From Cyathus striatus (taxonomy: Eukaryota > Basidiomycota > Agaricomycetes > Agaricales > Nidulariaceae): 64,000 nucleotides of DNA. The translations under genes and the position numbers were made by a program. The notes beneath the pieces are model-generated. The model saw only the letters and a program-made list of their open reading frames with translations. It made no database searches and was not told where the DNA came from. The stretch covers positions 3,968,001-4,032,000 of the forward strand of contig JAOVFP010000012.1 of NCBI GenBank assembly GCA_025738555.1, in the 5' to 3' direction. Shown in pieces: positions 33,877 through 45,429 of the stretch; the first letter of the stretch is position 1, and every line of letters begins with the position of its first letter.

Positions 33877-35070
33877 ATGGATTTCCGCTTCGCTATCCTG
33901 CGCTCTCTTTCTGCCATTAGTTCTGTATTCTATAATCCCCGCTCAACCGAGGATTTTACCTACCCACTCTGGACCGTTGTTGTCAACGAGATTTGCAGCT
34001 CATATCGAGATATTCTTCTTCCCACTTCGCAATATAGACTGTACAATTCACCTCGAGATCTGTCAGATCAAAGTCCCAATGAATCAGGCGTAACTGCTGC
34101 AGATAAGGAAGCCAGAGGCGTTATTCCCGATTTCGCTATATTGCTCCCCTTCATAGAGACAGACACAGAGCCCTCTACCAACTTTTTTCGGGTTTTGGAC
34201 GATTTGAGGGGAAACATCCCTTTGCCACCCCCCCGTTTGGCTCAACTCTTCGTTCCTGCTCTGATAGAGCTGAAACGACCAGTGTCGCGTCACCCATCTG
34301 ACATACAGGAATTTTCTGATGATTTGAATGCTCAGATTTTTGCTGCAAAAAATCAGGCTAACGAACAGGCTCATTGTTTGTTCTCATCCCCAAAATACTT
34401 CAAACAGAATAATGTTCTGTTGATTGCGGCAGCTGGGGAGTGGTGGTCTTTAAGAATCATGTCAAGAAAAAATGCAGGGGAGTTCGATGCTTTGGCCTAT
34501 TTTGCCGCAAAAAAAAACCCATTCTTAGAGCCTGAGATGGCGGCTGACTCCCTTGAACTCGCAGAGCAGCTGTATATTCCCTCAACGGCGGAGAGGATGT
34601 TTAAGCAAGAGGATGAAACTATCCAACAGTATTATAACGATCAGCAGAATAAGATGATGAAAGAGAGGAGACGACGAGAGATGGAAAGGCAGGACGAGAT
34701 AACACGCCGCCTCAACTTGGAAAGAGATGAAAGGGCACATCGGAGATCCACACGGAAGGAATGGCAGGAACAAGACAAATATACCAATGCGCTCAAAGAG
34801 TTGCATAAATATATCCAAGAGACAAAAGGTCCATATTATGGCGAGGATAAGTTGAATAAGTTTTATCAGCTACAACTTGCCTGTCTGCCCATTGGAAGTC
34901 CTGAACGGACTCGCTACACGCATGTCGCATACAACGCACCCAATGCCATTTCAAGGAAAGATTTATATAAATGGTCTCCTCACATGAGAATTGGTAGCCC
35001 TGCGTCTGACATGTACTTGTCATTCGTCAAGAATGAATTCAAGGAAGCAATCTTGAAAGGGTGGTATTGA
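33877..35070 (+). CDS. Intact single-exon protein with PD-(D/E)XK nuclease-like core
   Basis: 397 codons without introns or stops, start MDFRFAILRSLSAISSVFYN. In the N-terminal half VIPDFAILLP (Asp85) is followed by PALIELKRPVSRHP (Glu131, Lys133), then QANEQAHCLF and VLLIAAAGEWWSLRI; Glu38 in VVNEI could be the helical acid. D...ExK plus a following Gln-rich helix is the arrangement of the PD-(D/E)XK nuclease fold, also used by non-catalytic relatives. Residues about 250-320 are highly charged (MMKERRRREMERQDEITRRL) and should form a helix or coiled coil. The C terminus (SPERTRYTHVAYN, DMYLSFVKNEFKEAILKGWY) is unknown. It is the longest intact frame in the window. Nuclease activity is inference; the gene itself is well supported. 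Confidence 0.75.
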   Translation: MDFRFAILRSLSAISSVFYNPRSTEDFTYPLWTVVVNEICSSYRDILLPTSQYRLYNSPRDLSDQSPNESGVTAADKEARGVIPDFAILLPFIETDTEPSTNFFRVLDDLRGNIPLPPPRLAQLFVPALIELKRPVSRHPSDIQEFSDDLNAQIFAAKNQANEQAHCLFSSPKYFKQNNVLLIAAAGEWWSLRIMSRKNAGEFDALAYFAAKKNPFLEPEMAADSLELAEQLYIPSTAERMFKQEDETIQQYYNDQQNKMMKERRRREMERQDEITRRLNLERDERAHRRSTRKEWQEQDKYTNALKELHKYIQETKGPYYGEDKLNKFYQLQLACLPIGSPERTRYTHVAYNAPNAISRKDLYKWSPHMRIGSPASDMYLSFVKNEFKEAILKGWY

Positions 35071-35438
35071 TTTTAATGTTAAAGGTGAGCATTCAACTGC
35101 GAATTATTGAATAGAATGGCTATTAAATACTTTTAAGACATCTATAAATATTGTCACTCATTGTGTTTTATGATATTGTTTCGAAAGTACCAATTATGAT
35201 GGTCAAAGTGCACATTTAATAAGACGTGCAAACACTTTTTGATGGAGCGCAAACATATCGTGCATTGTTCGAACTTCGGAACACACATTTTTGGTCCCAG
35301 CGTAAACATTTCTTTCGAGCGCAAACAGGCACAAACCCAGTCACTGTTGCCTTCGGCAGCGTGTATTCCTCACTACAGCGACTATAGCAATCTTATCTAC
35401 TCTATTCCCCCTATCGTCACCATCTGCACACCCTTCCT

Positions 35439-35610
35439 TCGGTGATGTGTCCCCTGTTATTATTCGATCCATAGATCTGGGCCAAATGCGGGTAATTTTT
35501 GATGCCGGCGAAACCCGCGAACACGCTGGCTCATTCACGCAGCTGAACCAAGTGTTTGGCATTGGCCTCCCATTATTTGGTTACGCGCGCGCATGGATGC
35601 ATTGTAAGTA
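35439..35610 (+). other. Possible coding exon of unknown gene
   Basis: A frame with GDVSPVIIRSIDLGQMRVIF, DAGETREHAGSFTQLNQVFG and GLPLFGYARAWMH ends at a GTAAGT donor (about 35605). It reads like real protein, but no matching upstream or downstream exon was found. Confidence 0.25.
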
Positions 35611-35669
35611 CTTATTACAGAAAGTGAATGTTAATGGAGGTATACTATTTACACAGGGAAACTAATTCC

Positions 35670-37105
35670 GAAATAAATGCCAGAGTACTTATTTATAGAT
35701 ATGTAAGTGGAAGGCATGTAATTGTAAATGGCTAGCTTGCTGTAAATTAAATATATTCAATAAAATGCGACATTAAATCTCTATTTAGTATTAAACACAG
35801 ACCAGTAGCCAGAAAGAACTGGCAGTGGGCTTTTACTGGGTTCACCATACCAGCTGGTACCATGTTTGTAGTCTGATGTTGGTTGGTATGCAATGTTTAA
35901 TCAGTATGTGGCCTTCAATTTAAGTAATATAGTAGTTGTACACTGATCTTATGTAGATCAATTCAAAATGGTTGAAGTTATACATTAAAAGAGCAGCAGT
36001 ACGGTGTATTTCTTCCCATTTAAATGAAACCCAATAAAATATGAGCTTAAATTATATGTAAAATCACCGGGAAGTATTTGCAAAGAAGAAATAATAAATG
36101 CAAGAATAAAATAACGCCAGTAGTGTTACTAAAATGATGCAATGTATTAACTAATACCTACAAGTGTATGATAAATTTAATAAATTTAAGAATAGTGTGT
36201 TGAACCATTAAATAAATGGAGACAGAATATTGCAAAATGGTTCCGGCCCCCGGGGAAAGAGCATTACTAGGAGCAAGCCAGAAGTATATTTGTGCGTGCA
36301 CACTATGTACATACTTAAGTACTTCGATTAGTAATACTAGTGGTACCTAACCGCGCAAATTGGCTCACGAAATGGTACAGATGATGATTGGTACTTTGTA
36401 CACCGAAATTCGTTTTTGCTGTAACTTCGTCAATCGTTCATGTACTTACGTATAACTTTGTACATACGTTTTCCGAGAATTATAATAAAACATACTTAAA
36501 TTTCACGTCACTACGACAAGAACTAAGAGAGATATTTATGTTTTATTGGTTTTGATGCGAATTCTGTGAACCATTATTCGGTTGTACAGTGTCACACAAT
36601 GCGTGACAGCCCTGCTTTCCCTGCCATCGGGCCTTCAGGGGTGTCACGCTGGGTGACACATCATGTACTATTTTGGGGGATGAGAAGGAGATCTTGCCGT
36701 TTTTACAGTAAACACATAAACTTTCAGGAATAAAATGATATGTGCGTGCATTTAAAGTATGTACGAGTGCAAAATAAGTTCTGTATCAGCCAAAAGTGTA
36801 CAAATTCATGGGAAACAGCATTGTCAGAATTTCGAAAAATTCACAAAAACACACCAAAATCAGTATCACCATTTAAACAGAAATAGATATGTAAAAAATA
36901 ACATATGTAGTCAATCTCTGTTCTATATCCTACAGGATAATGCCCAGAATTAAGTAATACATGCAAAGGTTTTAGAGAAAAGTGCTACTGTACAAAGGAG
37001 TAGTGGTGTACAAAGGACCGATCATCATCTGTACATAAACGCCCAGCTGGACAGGCAGGCTGATTCGTCTTGACAGATAATTGAGCCGTGAGAATGCTGA
37101 TGTAC
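35670..37105. other. AT-rich, no gene recognised
   Basis: No convincing frame. Around 36590-36665 several GTGTCAC/GTGACA words occur in both orientations, resembling the ends of the inverted-repeat element at 37113-38123, so a related element relic may lie here. Confidence 0.3.
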
Positions 37106-37112
37106 CTGAGAG

Positions 37113-38123
37113 TGGGGATGCCCAATCCCCGGTTACGCGCCGCGGCGTGACATTATGTCACATCGTGTGACACCTTCTGAAACTTGAAGCCGGGCACCTT
37201 TATCAACTTTCCTCTTTCCACAGCATATATATCACCATAAAACTGTATGTAGTACATTTATATATGTTCATTTAATGTATATATGAGCTTGTTTTAAATA
37301 TATGCATGATTTTGAGATTTTAAATAGCAAAACTTGAAAAATTCCTGCTATTTTGGCAGGGAAAACTCGTTTTGAATAGATGTCCTCAACGACTTCACAG
37401 ATCGACATGGATTATAGAGCAAAGTTGCACTATACATCGAGAAAAATACTGCTCCGAACCCAGATTTTTTATTCTCTGTCGTTAAGGCAAAAAACGACCT
37501 GAAAAATCACGACTTCTACATATTATGCTTCGAAATTAACAATTCTGCGTTCGGAGCGTTATTGCCTTCGTCGATTAGTGCAAAATTGCTCTATATATCA
37601 TATAAATCGGTGCATCCGTTGTTGAGTTCTATTCAAAACAAGCTGTTCTACTATATTATTAGTAATATTAGATCTACTAACATTTATCTCGCCAATGCAA
37701 CTTATTTTTTTGCCCTGATCATGAAATACATGCTATACACACTAATTCAGTTCAATTTTATATGTTTGTGTTGTTAAAATCCATTGCTAGGATTGTCTTT
37801 GGAGAAGATACTTTCTGACCCAATATCTTATCTCAGAGTAAATATAAACAAATAAATGCTTCTCACATGCGCGCTTGCGCGTTGAGGCATCTGAATGGGT
37901 GGTCTAAGTAGTCTCACAGTGCAATTTCTAAATTTTTGCTATATATTTATGCTTATATTAAATTAAACATGTTTTACTCGTCATATGAGATCAAAGTATT
38001 GATAATTTGAATGTGGAGGATGGAAATGTGATGTGAGAAAGGCCGGCTTCAAGTTTTGTGACAGATGTGTGACGATGTGTGACACAATAGGGCCGCGTGA
38101 CATATAGGAATTGGGCATCCCCA
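37113..38123. mobile_element. 1.0-kb non-autonomous TIR element with 7-bp target duplication
   Basis: The left end TGGGGATGCCCAATC is inverted at the right end (38109-38123, one mismatch). Inside, the ends remain related for about 85 bp (CGCGGC, a TGTCACATCGTGTGACAC-like word, AAACTTGAAGCCGG). The flanks CTGAGAG at 37106-37112 and 38124-38130 match exactly, a 7-bp target-site duplication. The interior is AT-rich and has no transposase frame, so it would need an enzyme in trans. The TIR sequence is not one I can assign to a superfamily. Confidence 0.75.
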
Positions 38124-38130
38124 CTGAGAG

Positions 38131-40500
38131 ATCCAATCGGATAATAACAGGGGACTACTGCACTAGCACAGGAACCTGGCCACATTAGCGGAAAACCGGA
38201 ATTTGTTCATTCTAAAAGCTGTGCACTTAGAATAAAACATATATGCTAGATAGTAGACTTCGTATAGAATTATATAAAACTCAAACCGTATTTTTTGAGG
38301 CACTCTGAGAAATGTTATGAATATTTTTGTCGCGAGACCTCGGAAAGTGGGAAAACCGGGAAACTGGCCACTCCTGATTAATAATACAACGGCTTGTTTA
38401 GCAGCCGAACTAAGCTTATTTTACTTATTTGGATTTTACAGCCGAAATATCATCTTTCTTCCGAGATTGACAATGATTTGGATATTTGAAGCAATGGCTC
38501 TGCATATTATACCCAACTAATGTTTTTAAAATATTAATATGTATTTCTTCTACGTATAATGATTTCATAAAGTGCTCTATTTGGTCTGTAGCATCCTATA
38601 TTTGATGTATTAAGATAAAACAATGAGAAGCAGAGATTCAAAACATATCTGTAATTTTTAAGAAAACAAAAATTGCTAAAATTAAGGTAAAACATGGATA
38701 GCAGTGTATTGATTGTATATATTTCGCATTATAAATTTTATAGCATATATTTGTCATGTAGGAAAGATACAGACAGTTCAATATATACATTGAAACTGTA
38801 TCTTTCTAGCACTCTTTCATGTAGATTGATGAGATAGAATAGAAATGAGTGAGAATGAGATTTTTAAACTGATTCCAATGAATTCAGAGGGCTTTAAATT
38901 ATATATATAGCCTGATTTTATGCTTTGGATGTACTGCATAATGTCGCAGCGTCATCTACTTTCCAAAGTGTGAGATTCTGCATCTTAGATTTAGCCTATT
39001 TTGGTTATAGCGGTCAACTAACTCTCGAATTTCTCTATGTACAGGAGAGTAATGGTCTAAATAATTATATAATATATGGATACTATAGTAATATACCCAA
39101 CTGTATCAATAAGTTGTACAGGTAGTCGATGTGGAAGCTGGAGGATGAGCCGTGACCAGATTCTGGGTGCGGCCAGCTTCCTGATAGCCGACAGTACAAA
39201 CTCTTTTGAGGGATGGCGAGATAAGGCCCATCTGATGGCAACCGCGGGGATCGTGGAGATGTACCTCGGCACTTCGACACCAACCGGCATCCCCCATCGT
39301 TGCCATCGTCGCTTAAGTAATGATTCCAATGAATATGCCAAAGTATGGCCTTGTTTGGCTGTATTTAATTTCTCTTGCTTTCCAAACAAAGATTGTGCCA
39401 GCAAATTTTTCGCAGCTCAGAGTCACTCAGCCTTTCAGCGCACCCTGCTCTCCCCCCCCCTGACATTTCCAAAAATGAACATTTGATCTCACGGTTTCGG
39501 TCACGTGCGTGTGAGAGCGCGCTCAGTTGAACACATCAACAAACGTCGTTTGCCTCCCCTCCCAATCTCCTCTCACCTATCCTCCTCACACCCATTGTCC
39601 GCCCCCCCTCGTCACCCGCCGGCCCCTTCAGAATAGAGCAGGCCGAGCCACATTTCGAAAGAAGACCGAGCATCGGGCCAGCGCCGCCCACAGCGCAATG
39701 CGGCACATCAGCAATGACTAGCGACGCGCCAAGACAAACGAAAGCAAGGGCACAAGGACGGAAGGGAATGGCGGGAAAGGATACTGCGTGGTACAAGGTG
39801 GATGGTGGGTGGTTGGTGGACCGTGGTGGGGACTCGGGAGAAGGGCGCGGGGCTCCGGTGGGAAGTGGAGTGGCGCTTCCGCTTGGTGGGTGACCGTGTC
39901 GGTCCACCGCGTCTGCGTATGGTAAGTAGAGTGCTTGAAGCCGATGCAGGGTGTCTAGTAAGTGGGAACGGCAGGATGGGCTCTATGCGCCCAATTCGTC
40001 TGCGCCCACTTACATACTGTCGTTGTTGTTTATGTTCATACATGTATATATTACAGTAAATTACATACTTTTAATACAATATCTTACTTGCTTTGTGAAT
40101 AAAGCAGCCCTAAACTGATGGTTGAACCCCTTACAATATTTACTTATGCACTAATGTACTAAATCTAATATGTAGTAGTACTATTTGAATGCTATCAAGT
40201 ATGTAAGTACTTGGTATTTCAAATTTGTACTTTGATTACATCTCGCTTGGCTTCACATCGATAACAGCTTGATTATCTAAGTATTTGTCTGAGACCTCCA
40301 AATAATACAACACAACTTGTTTGTACAATGTTTGGCGATGTCAGGGGGGGGGAGAGTAAGGGAACTTCAGCCTTTCGACTTTAGAGGGTTACCGGTTTCT
40401 GCATGATATGTTCTAATATTGTGTTGTCTGCATATGCTTTTAGAGCGGTGTAGCCTTCCTTGGAGAGGGCAACTACTATGCAGAAACCCTAAATACTCTA
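38131..40500. other. No gene recognised
   Basis: The first kilobase is very AT-rich. A GC-richer stretch follows at about 39110-40010 (for example the 136-codon frame 39076-39486) without recognisable motifs. TATTTACTTAxG words and GTAAGTAC-like words recur around 40080-40220. Confidence 0.3.
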
Positions 40501-40960
40501 AACCCTCCTACTCATCTACACCCTCTCATACCTCTTCTCCACCTGTCCTTCTATCATTTCTCATCGTCGCCTTTGCAGATCACGAGATCAATAGGTTTCA
40601 AGTTGAGGTTGTGGATGGTAATATTGGTACTGAGAAAGGTAAGTTGTTAATGCTTGTGCCTGTACTCTTTACTGACCTCTTTCTGTAGGTGATGTGGCAG
40701 TTGCTGGCCCTTCAACGACCATCAAGCTCAACACTGGCCCACTTCCCCCACCTCCTGCGACATCGCCCTCGATACATTTTGCCAAGTTGTCGCTTGTAAT
40801 GTCAGTCACGGGCGCTTATGCCATCATTAGCTCTAATAATGCGCCGATTTCGGAAACACTGAGAGTTGGGCTGGGGCTCGGGAAGGGCACTCTATCGCTT
40901 CTCACTTCCCCACCATCACTGCATTGCTCCCCACTCCCGACCTCGCCATTCCCCCAAACA
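40500..40960 (+). pseudogene. SET3: SET3-like middle piece (copy 3)
   Basis: The plus strand reads VAVAGPSTTIKLNTGPLPPP then SIHFAKLSLVMSVTGAYAII with SETLRVGLGLGKG, preceded by an exon with NRFQVEVVDGNIGTEK and a GTAAGT donor. It matches the FAKLSLVTPATGAYAVIGSN block of copy 1 (27505-27640). At about 40895 it jumps to a short stretch like 28083-28115 of copy 1, then to Byr4-like sequence, showing two deletions relative to copy 1. Confidence 0.6.
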
Positions 40961-40964
40961 TGAG

Positions 40965-43650
40965 ACCAGATTGGATGTTCTCCCTCCTCCGTCACGAGGA
41001 ACGCGTAGTCCTTGGATCGCCCACTTCCCCAGGATGCACAGGGAGCATATAAGTTTTGGTGGCGATCCCCGTCTAGGCAACATTGCCAGCTCCGACGACG
41101 CTCCGCCTCTGCCTCCCTCCTCTGCCTAAACCTGCGGACGACGACGTAGACTCAGATGAATTCGGGCCTAAATCAAATGACAAGGAAGAAGACAAAACAG
41201 TAACCTCCCGCTCGCGTCGAGCGCTCTCCCTCTCCCGCTCATCCACCTCCTCCCACCCCTCTCCTCCACCTGTCCCTCCATTCCCCACACTCCTCAGCAT
41301 GGGCCTAAGCTCAGCGCTCAACCGTCGGCTTGGGAATTCTCCCCTCACCACCTCAGCCCTTCCCGCGCTCTCCAACCTCCTGCGTATTCAGCATGCCAAC
41401 CACCGCAGACCATGCATCGCAAAACCACAGCAGTACCACCCATCTCCGCGGGAGCTTCACGCGCAGCGGTGGGAACACGCTCTCAGGCCTCCCACCTAGC
41501 CCTCCAATCCATCGTGAATGCGAGAGGAGGTTGAGGAAGAAGAGTCGACCAGTTGCTGCTGGACCTGGTGTTTTCGAGTTATCCGAGGTGGATCCTGAGG
41601 AGGGGAGGGCGAGGTCGAGGTTGATGTCGAGGCCTAGGACACCTCTTCCTCGGCCTGCTGTGGTAGATCTTGTTCCTGTTACGCCACCGAAGGCAGGGGT
41701 CAGCGATGTACTGTCTACACCTTCGGGGGAGGTTTGAGTCCTATAGGAAGTGTAAAGCGCAAATGGGCAAGGAGGAAGAAAGGAAGTCTGGTGCCTGAAG
41801 ACGTTTCTGGTGGTGAGAAAGTTAGAGGACGTGTTTCTGGTTTGTTTTTTCTTCTTTATTTCGTTCTACTTATCTGATACGCTATAGAACTTCGTACAGA
41901 ACACCAAGACCCCCATCTCACCCCATCTCACCCCTCACAACACCACTCCCTCCGCCGATCAAGCAACCACTCCCTATCCCCATCCCCAGCACATACACAT
42001 GCACCCCCACGTCCCGCTTCTTCCGCACACAAGCAACAAACACGCTTCCTCGGCTAGTCAAAGCGGCAGTATGGCCGATCTCTCCCTCCACCAGAACCAG
42101 AACGAGCTAGACTCTCACTCAACCCCCAGCAAACTTCTTAAAAGGAAGAGTTTGGGGATTCGTGCAGTTGCGGAAGGAGGAGGCCAAGAGGCCTGTTTCC
42201 ATGCAGGGTTCTCCGTCGTTTGGCATTGCTGGGCGATATGGTGGGATTGGACTAGGGAGGACGGCGAATTCGAAGGAGAAGGAGTGGGATGTAGAGGGGG
42301 AGGGGAAGAGGTCTGTTTCGAGAGCTAGGGGTGAGGTGGGTGTCCAGGAGAGCGTTGATGAAGAGAGGGAGGAGAAAGTCAAAGAGAGGGAGGAGAAGGA
42401 AAAGGAAAAGGATGGGAATACAGGATTTATGGACAGCATGAGGCGTATTAGTCTCGTTGGGAGACATAAGCGCACCAAGAGCGGCGTCTCTGTCACTGGC
42501 GTTGTTGAAGACACCCCTTCCCCCCCTCCGCATCCTCCTAGGATTCCTTCGCGTTCTGGGACACTGCGCTCTAAGGACTCTCGTACCCATCTGAGGAGTA
42601 GCATAGGCCGACGGACACCTCACCTGCCCAAGCACCGATGCACCCTTCACCCGCGCCAGCACAGACAAATCCGAACACCCCCACACACCATCCAAATCGC
42701 AAAAAACCAAAGCCCTCCTTCCACCAATCGAGCTGCAGCCCCCTTCCCCACCCCGCGTGCACGCTTCTTCTTCGGCACTGCCCGCTGGGGCAGCTAAAGA
42801 ACCCATGTCAAGCTTCTCCCTACTCTCTCCTGCTTCGTCGTCTTCTTCTGTTCTTATGACGTCCACGTCATCCAATACGAAGAGTCCTACTTCCTCAAGG
42901 AAGGCTTCTGGTCCGGAATCCCCTGGGTCCCCGCCGTCTGCATCCTTAGGCCGCGCTACGATTAATCCGAATACGTCACCTGGGCATGGAGCAGGTACCG
43001 CTGGGTCCGCGGGCGTTTTGAGGAGGAACTCGTTGGGTGATTTGAAGATTCCCGCAAGGATTAGTCAGGCACAGGCTGGGCTTAGGAGGGATTTGGGTAT
43101 GGTTAGGGAGTTTGCTGCGAATGTTGAACGTGTGTTTTTCTTTCTTTTGTTTTGATGAAGTTTGTGCTGATGATTGCGTGGGGTTGCGTGTGTTGCAGGA
43201 TAGGTATTATGTGCATATGTTGCAGGTTCAGGACATGCTGGATACGCATGCGTTAGCGCTTTCGCAGGTGACGCCTCAGCCTCGCGCGTCTTCTCCTATG
43301 TTCTTCAAGAAACGTAACAGGTCCAATACTAATCCTACCGTCCCACCCCCTTCTCCATCACAGATTGCATACCGTGAGCTGGCTTCATCTTTCTATACCA
43401 TCAACTTGAAGTACTACATCTCCTGGGAGTGTGCAGAGCTTCTCATCGAGCTTGCTACCGCTCGTCGCCTGCAAGCTCACCTTCATCTATAACTGGCCCT
43501 ACATCCGTGTCCCAGCAGTACCTCCCCCAAACGAAGCGCAAGACGAGCAGGGAGCGTGCAATCACGCTCGCAGGGGACGAGTCGAAGCCTCCTACGCCTA
43601 CTTCAGGAGCAACCAACTCCTCAGCACCCAGTATGACGCCTCGATGGTGT
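40965..43650 (+). pseudogene. Byr4/Bfa1-like relic, most complete copy (copy 2)
   Basis: Collinear with copy 1 from DVPPPPSRG on: DVDSDEFGPKSNDKEEDKTV, SMGLSSALNRRLGNSPL, RERRLRKKSRPVAAGPGVFE (spelled RECERRLRKK here), SLHQNQNELDSHSTPSKLLK and ISLVGRHKRTKSGVSVTG. It extends further than copy 1: NSLGDLKIPARISQAQAGLR with RDLGMVREFAANVE, an intron, YYVHMLQVQDMLDTHALALS, AYRELASSFYTINLKYYISW with ECAELLIELA, and SVSQQYLPQTKRKTSRERAI with TLAGDESKPPTP. The WDxxF N-terminal part is missing, and frames shift near 41110, 41330, 41735, 42150, 42600 and 43485. The C-terminal LKIPARISQAQ...MVREFA block looks like the conserved end of the fungal protein. Confidence 0.55.
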
Positions 43651-43734
43651 TATCCAGTGAAATGAGAGGAATGAGTTTCGTACGTCCTTTTGCTTTTTCA
43701 TTATCTATGTATGCTAATCTATTAAATTAGGTGC

Positions 43735-44716
43735 CAGGAGATGATCGATGGTCGCGCATCTTCCGCTGGCGAGTCATCCCAAATTGAAAAAGGTTATTGT
43801 TATTGGTGGTGGTGATAGTGGTGTTGTACGAGAAGTGCTCAAGCATGATATGGTTGAGGAGGTTGTTCTGATGAGGTGCGTTGTCTCTTTTCTGCCTAGT
43901 ACTCAACCTGCCTAGTACTCAACTGACCATTTGGCAGGCCATCATCTGTGTCTCAAGGACCTACCTCCCACACATGTCCTCCCTCCTCGCCTCCCCAAAA
44001 GTCCGCGTATGCGCAGGCAATGACTTCAAGTTCCTCGCTGACAATGAGGGGGCCTACGACGTCATCATCACCAACTGCCGAGACCCCGTAGGACCTGTCG
44101 AATCACTCTTCCAAAAACCGTACTTCCACCTCTTGCACGATGCCCTCACGTCTGGGGGACATGTCAACACCCAGGAAAGTGCATGTGGATCCATCTCCCG
44201 CTCATCCACGAGTTGAAGAAGATGACGTCCAGATCTTTAGTACTTCCGAGTATGAGTATACCACCATCCCCACGTACCCGTCTGGACGGGTCGAGTTTAT
44301 GGCCTGCGCCAAGGCAGGTTAAGGGGACGAGGTATTATAATAGGGAGATTCAGAAGAGTGTGTTTGTGCTCCCTGAGTTTTTCCTTGTGCTATTGTAGGA
44401 AGGGAAGAATTTGAAGCCCAAGTTTGGGAGAGAGGTGTTGACGTTGGTTGAGAAGCCTAAGAAGAGGGTGTTGTTGCTTGGGAGTGGGTTCGTTGCGAGG
44501 CCTGCGGCGGAGTATGTCGTTCGGGATCCGTCTAATGAGCTTACTATTGCGTGTCGCACGTTGAAGAGTGCTGAGGCGCTCGCAGAGGGGTTGCCGTCGA
44601 CTACGCGAATTTTGCTCGATCTGAATGACGCGGAGGCACTTGGGAAGGCTGTGGCAGCGCATGATTTAGTTATTTTACTCATTCCGTATACGTATCATGA
44701 AGACATCCCACACTGA
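43735..44716 (+). pseudogene. SPE3-LYS9: Spermidine synthase/saccharopine dehydrogenase fusion, broken (SPE3-LYS9)
   Basis: In basidiomycetes these two enzymes of polyamine and lysine synthesis occur as one fusion. The plus strand reads [20 protein letters not shown] with VEEVV, an intron, then SRTYLPHMSSLLASPKVRVC, FLADNEGAYDVIITNCRDPV and ESLFQKPYFHLLHDAL, all spermidine synthase. The substrate-binding DSSDP motif is NCRDP. After a frame change near 44175 come IHLPLIHELKKM and EYEYTTIPTYPSGRVEFMAC, then TRYYNREIQKSVFVLPEF. The saccharopine dehydrogenase Rossmann start follows: KKRVLLLGSGFVARPAAEYV, RDPSNELTIACRTLKSAEAL. It ends after LVILLIPYTYHEDIPH with a stop at 44714, removing the rest of the LYS9 domain. 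Confidence 0.8.
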
Positions 44717-44719
44717 GAA

Positions 44720-45425
44720 GGCAATGAATGAATGCTCTCTTATGAGGAAGTGACATACATACGTAGTTATCCATGATAAAACTTAAAGTTACCGCCATGT
44801 CCAGCCAATGGTTTGGCAGCTTGTATGTGCTATAGACACTCGGGCTTCATGTGTCGTGGTTGGGGCACGGAAGACAAGCCTTATCAATATTAATCATCTT
44901 ATAATAGTTGTGCTTCTACTTCTGCAGCCTTCATACTACTTACATGGCAAATTAGTACCGAGACTTGGTACTCGAGTTGGCCTAGTCCCTAGTTTGTTGT
45001 GAAGCTCTAAGAGCAAAAATATTGACTATGATTTCCAAGGTACAATAAGTAGTCGTCGAGATCATCCCATTACAAAGACTAAGGTCTAATAGGTTGCTAG
45101 TATATAATGAAATAACGAAACCGTTCCAGAACATTCCTTCGCTTTGACTTTAAAAGTTTACGTGGGCTATAAATTTTAGCAAGAAACTGGAAGTAGATCG
45201 CAACCATACTAGACGCCGCTGCTCTCGGCGGACTCAAAGTCGATGATACGAAATTTATGTCGACGTTCATGACTCTGGCAAATTTCACCAGGATGTGCTG
45301 ATGGAGAGGTCGGGGCCCTAAAGAGGTTTTCATATCGAATGTCATCATGTCAGACACCCGATCTGGCAATATCGACAAGTATATCCACGATATCGTCACT
45401 AATAGAGGCAGTACCCCCTGACAAG
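44720..45425. other. No gene recognised
   Basis: Sequence between the broken SPE3-LYS9 relic and SET3 copy 4. A minus-strand frame at 45097-45522 overlaps the SET3 relic and lacks motifs. Confidence 0.25.
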
Positions 45426-45429
45426 GACA

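Noticed and set aside
36585..36665. Separate complete TIR element
   Set aside because: GTGTCAC words occur in both orientations, but no paired ends with a target duplication could be defined.
41073..41375. Minus-strand frames opposite the Byr4-like relics
   Set aside because: They are antisense shadows that recur at the matching place in each copy because the plus strand is homologous.
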